A stretch of 64,000 nucleotides of DNA. Origin: Chitinophagaceae bacterium (GTDB lineage: Bacteria; Bacteroidota; Bacteroidia; Chitinophagales; Chitinophagaceae). Shown here one piece after another: positions 61,603 to 64,000 of this stretch. Numbering within the stretch: position 1 is the first letter of the stretch; each line of letters starts with the position of its first letter. The DNA lies in NCBI GenBank assembly GCA_016702745.1, contig JADJDJ010000001.1, positions 62,001-126,000 of the forward strand, read 5' to 3'. A model generated the notes under the pieces. It was not told where the DNA came from. It worked only from the letters and a program-made list of their open reading frames with translations, and ran no database searches. A program made the translations under genes and the position numbers.

Positions 61603-63882
61603 ATGTCTTCAAAAAAATCAGGCCTCATCAACTGGTTTATTCTTCACCCGATTGTTTCAGGATTTATGGTATTTGCTGTTCTTATCACTATCGGGGCTAT
61701 GCTGACCTATCAACGTTATATGCTTTGGAAGAACCAAGAAGAAAGACTGGCTATAAGTACTGTTGAGTCAGCCCGAAGCCGGTTACAGGGATCACTGGCA
61801 TACAGCCAGCACGCCACTTTATCCCTGGCACTGAGTTTAAGAGAAGGCCGCATACCGGAGAATATTGATTCCATTGCAGCTGAGATCATGTCCATCAGCC
61901 GTTTTATTGATGCCCTGCAACTGGTTCCGGGAGGCACAATTGAATATGTTTATCCACGGGAAGGAAATGAGTCCGTGATCGGGTATAATATACTAACCGA
62001 TCCATCCAGAAATAAAGAAGCCACCAAAGCCATCCGGAACCGTAAACTCTATTTTGCAGGCCCGTTTAATCTGAAACAGGGTGGACTGGGAGTAGTGGGC
62101 CGGTTACCTGTTTTTACTTCTTCCGGTTTCTGGGGATTTTCAGCAGTTGTAATCCGGTTTAATACATTACTCAATGCTGCCGGGATTGATACCTCCGGGG
62201 CAAATGGTTTTTTTTATCAGCTCTCAAAGGTGAATCCTGATACCGGACAGGAAGAATTTTTCCTGCCGGTGAAAGGACAAACGAAAAGTTCACGCAGCGC
62301 AACTGTAAATGTAAGTGATGGTGAGTGGCAACTTTCAGTGTCACCGGTTAGTCCCGATCAAACTCTGGGCAGGTCCTTTTCCACCCTGATCCTTTCCTTG
62401 ATTATTGCAGTGATGGGGTCCATCATAACCACCCTTATTTTAAAACGCCCGGCCGCCCTGGAAGAACTGGTTGCTCAAAGAACTAAGGAACTGGATGAAA
62501 GCCTGGAAAGAAACCGGGCCATTATTAATGCCCTGCCGGATACGATTTTTATTGTAGATGAAAATAACAGATTTACTGACTTTATTAATACGGGGGGATT
62601 GGTTACCATTTTACCACCGGATAAGTTTCTGAACTTTCAGGTGGACGACGTGTTGCCCCCGGATCTGGCCAAAGAAGTCGTCAGCAACCTGCAGATTGTA
62701 AGGGGAGGGAAACCACTGATCACACATCAGTATCAGTTGGAAATCGGGGGCGTAAAAGCCGATTACGAAGCCCGTTATGTACACTATGGAAAAAACAGTG
62801 TACTGGTACTCGTACATGATACTTCTGAAAAAGCGGAGGCAGAACGAAAACTCCGGGAGAGTGAAATCAAGTACAGGACCCTGGTGGAAAAAGCATCCGA
62901 TGCTATTTTCATTGTGGATTTCACCGGCAAAATCATAGTGGTTAATCCGGCCGGATGCAAGCTGGCACAATATGATGAAGAAAACCTGCTGCACCGGACC
63001 ATCTTTGAATTCACTATCGGGGAGGACCTTCACCGCCTGCCCCTTCAGTTTCAGGCCTTGGCAGAAGGAAAAACAGTGACTACTGAAAGGAGACTCCGGC
63101 GGAAAGATTTTTCAGTTATTGATGTAGAAATAACCGCTTCACGAATCAGTGAAGACCGGTTCCTGACTTTTATCAGAGATATAACGGCACGAAAAGTAAT
63201 AGAAAGAGAATTACTGAACTCCCGGGAAGAATTCAGGCAACTGAGTAATTACCTGGAAAATATCAGGGAAGAAGAAAGAGTCAATATTTCCCGGGAAATA
63301 CATGATGAACTCGGTCAGCAACTCACCGTTTTAAAAATGGATATTTCCAGACTTGGGAAAGGCCTTGTGGTCAATGAAAAATTTGAACAGGACAAATCCG
63401 ATATACTCGCTTTTACCAATGCAGTGATCAGTACGGTTAGAAAAATCTCCTCCTCTCTCCGTCCCAGCCTGCTTGATGATGTGGGTTTAGTGCCGGCTAT
63501 AGAGTGGTATTGTAAGGATTTTTCAAAACGTACCGGCATACAAACAGATTTCAATGCCAGTGTCCAGGATCTGAAACTGGAAGAAAAAATAAAAACGGGT
63601 TTGTTCCGGATTTTTCAGGAATCATTGACCAATGTCGCCAGACATGCCGGTGCCAGTCAGGTACAGGTTAGTCTGGATCTGAAGGACCAGTCGATCCTCT
63701 TGCTCGTAAAGGATGATGGCAGGGGATTTAATCAGGACGAAATTGCAACCAAAAAAACCCTGGGCATCCTGGGTATCAGGGAAAGAGCCGTGATGATGAA
63801 CGGGGATTATAGCATCAGCAGTGCTCCGGGTGAAGGAACCACCACTACCGTTCGGGTACCCATAACAGCAACAAATGTTTGA
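61603..63882 (+). CDS. CHASE-PAS-PAS sensor histidine kinase (NarL-type, HisKA_3)
   Basis: The 759-residue membrane kinase has TM1 (about 16-36), an extracytoplasmic CHASE domain (about 70-230, LQLVPGGTIEYVYPREGNES), TM2 (about 259-281) and a short coiled coil (LVAQRTKELDESLERN). Two PAS domains follow (about 305-410 and 425-535), then HisKA_3 with phospho-acceptor H567 (SREIHDELGQQL) and a HATPase (NVARHAGASQV, VKDDGRGFNQDEI, LGILGIRERAVMMNG). It would pair with a NarL/LuxR-type regulator, which is not adjacent in the window. The ligand is unknown. Confidence 0.9.
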   Translation: MSSKKSGLINWFILHPIVSGFMVFAVLITIGAMLTYQRYMLWKNQEERLAISTVESARSRLQGSLAYSQHATLSLALSLREGRIPENIDSIAAEIMSISRFIDALQLVPGGTIEYVYPREGNESVIGYNILTDPSRNKEATKAIRNRKLYFAGPFNLKQGGLGVVGRLPVFTSSGFWGFSAVVIRFNTLLNAAGIDTSGANGFFYQLSKVNPDTGQEEFFLPVKGQTKSSRSATVNVSDGEWQLSVSPVSPDQTLGRSFSTLILSLIIAVMGSIITTLILKRPAALEELVAQRTKELDESLERNRAIINALPDTIFIVDENNRFTDFINTGGLVTILPPDKFLNFQVDDVLPPDLAKEVVSNLQIVRGGKPLITHQYQLEIGGVKADYEARYVHYGKNSVLVLVHDTSEKAEAERKLRESEIKYRTLVEKASDAIFIVDFTGKIIVVNPAGCKLAQYDEENLLHRTIFEFTIGEDLHRLPLQFQALAEGKTVTTERRLRRKDFSVIDVEITASRISEDRFLTFIRDITARKVIERELLNSREEFRQLSNYLENIREEERVNISREIHDELGQQLTVLKMDISRLGKGLVVNEKFEQDKSDILAFTNAVISTVRKISSSLRPSLLDDVGLVPAIEWYCKDFSKRTGIQTDFNASVQDLKLEEKIKTGLFRIFQESLTNVARHAGASQVQVSLDLKDQSILLLVKDDGRGFNQDEIATKKTLGILGIRERAVMMNGDYSISSAPGEGTTTTVRVPITATNV

Positions 63883-63962
63883 ATCATTATTGATCAAATA
63901 ATGGAACTTTGAATGAACATTCCTGCCTGGGAATCCGTTATTTTAAGCATTAAACAATTGTT

Positions 63963-64000
63963 ATGGGTGTCTGGAACCAGATTGCGGAATACCTCTACCT
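63963..64000 (+). CDS. Start of a gene cut by the window end
   Basis: ATG GGT GTC TGG opens a frame (MGVWNQIAEYLYL) that stays open to the window end, about 80 bp after the kinase stop. Too short to identify. Confidence 0.3.
   Translation, partial: MGVWNQIAEYLY

Overview
The window reads as a chromosomal segment of a Bacteroidota bacterium, most likely of the Chitinophagaceae. The grounds are a SusC/SusD pair, promoter -7 boxes of the form TAnnTTTG, Bacteroidota-type secreted proteins ending their signal peptides in AQ/SQ, and many short intergenic palindromes. The assignment is inference from gene content; no marker gene was compared against a database.

Layout. 1-3.5 kb: end of rsmI, an outer-membrane barrel protein, an iodotyrosine-deiodinase-like nitroreductase and an M1 peptidase. 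3.6-9.4 kb: a mobile and repetitive region. Two diverged copies of a ~700 bp element built from nested inverted repeats are present. The terminal hairpin of the second copy is split by a complete 4,168 bp IS1595-like transposon with perfect 25 bp inverted ends and a perfect 8 bp target duplication. Its cargo is a degenerate tRNA(Ser)-like gene with a Phe-type anticodon, a DinD-like protein, an XRE regulator, a zinc-ribbon/HTH protein, a P63C-domain protein and two tiny proteins. 9.7-25.1 kb: mostly housekeeping and envelope genes (LuxR-type response regulator, rsmG, a glycosyltransferase with an internal stop, two tandem MG2-domain envelope proteins, tgt, an LptG-like permease, a mitochondrial-type citrate synthase, a beta-lactamase-fold hydrolase, and a TPR plus Ppx/GppA-like protein).

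25.2-61.0 kb: a large pectin-utilisation locus, almost all on the minus strand. SusC/SusD capture oligogalacturonides. A PL1 pectate lyase, CE12 and CE8 esterases, GH28, GH105, GH43 and GH97 enzymes process pectin and its side chains. ExuT imports uronates. UxaC-UxaB-UxaA (galacturonate branch) and KduI (unsaturated uronate branch) converge on KDG, which KdgK and KdgA split. No KduD is visible. A LacI-type regulator sits upstream of susC. A shared motif, ACGCAAWCGTTMCCG, occurs upstream of uxaC, upstream of the GH28 gene and between susC and lacI, so the three transcription units probably form one local regulon. Within the locus are a Gfo/Idh plus tandem-DUF1080 pair and a GxxExxY gene flanked by inverted repeats. 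61.1-64 kb: tRNA-Ala(GGC), REP-like palindromes, a CHASE/PAS histidine kinase and the start of another gene.

A caution for users: eight genes are broken by what looks like a one-base contraction in a short homopolymer (one gene twice), and in every case restoring one base per site gives a whole-codon gene of normal family length. This pattern is more typical of unpolished long-read sequence than of real gene decay, so those genes are annotated as single, probably intact genes.
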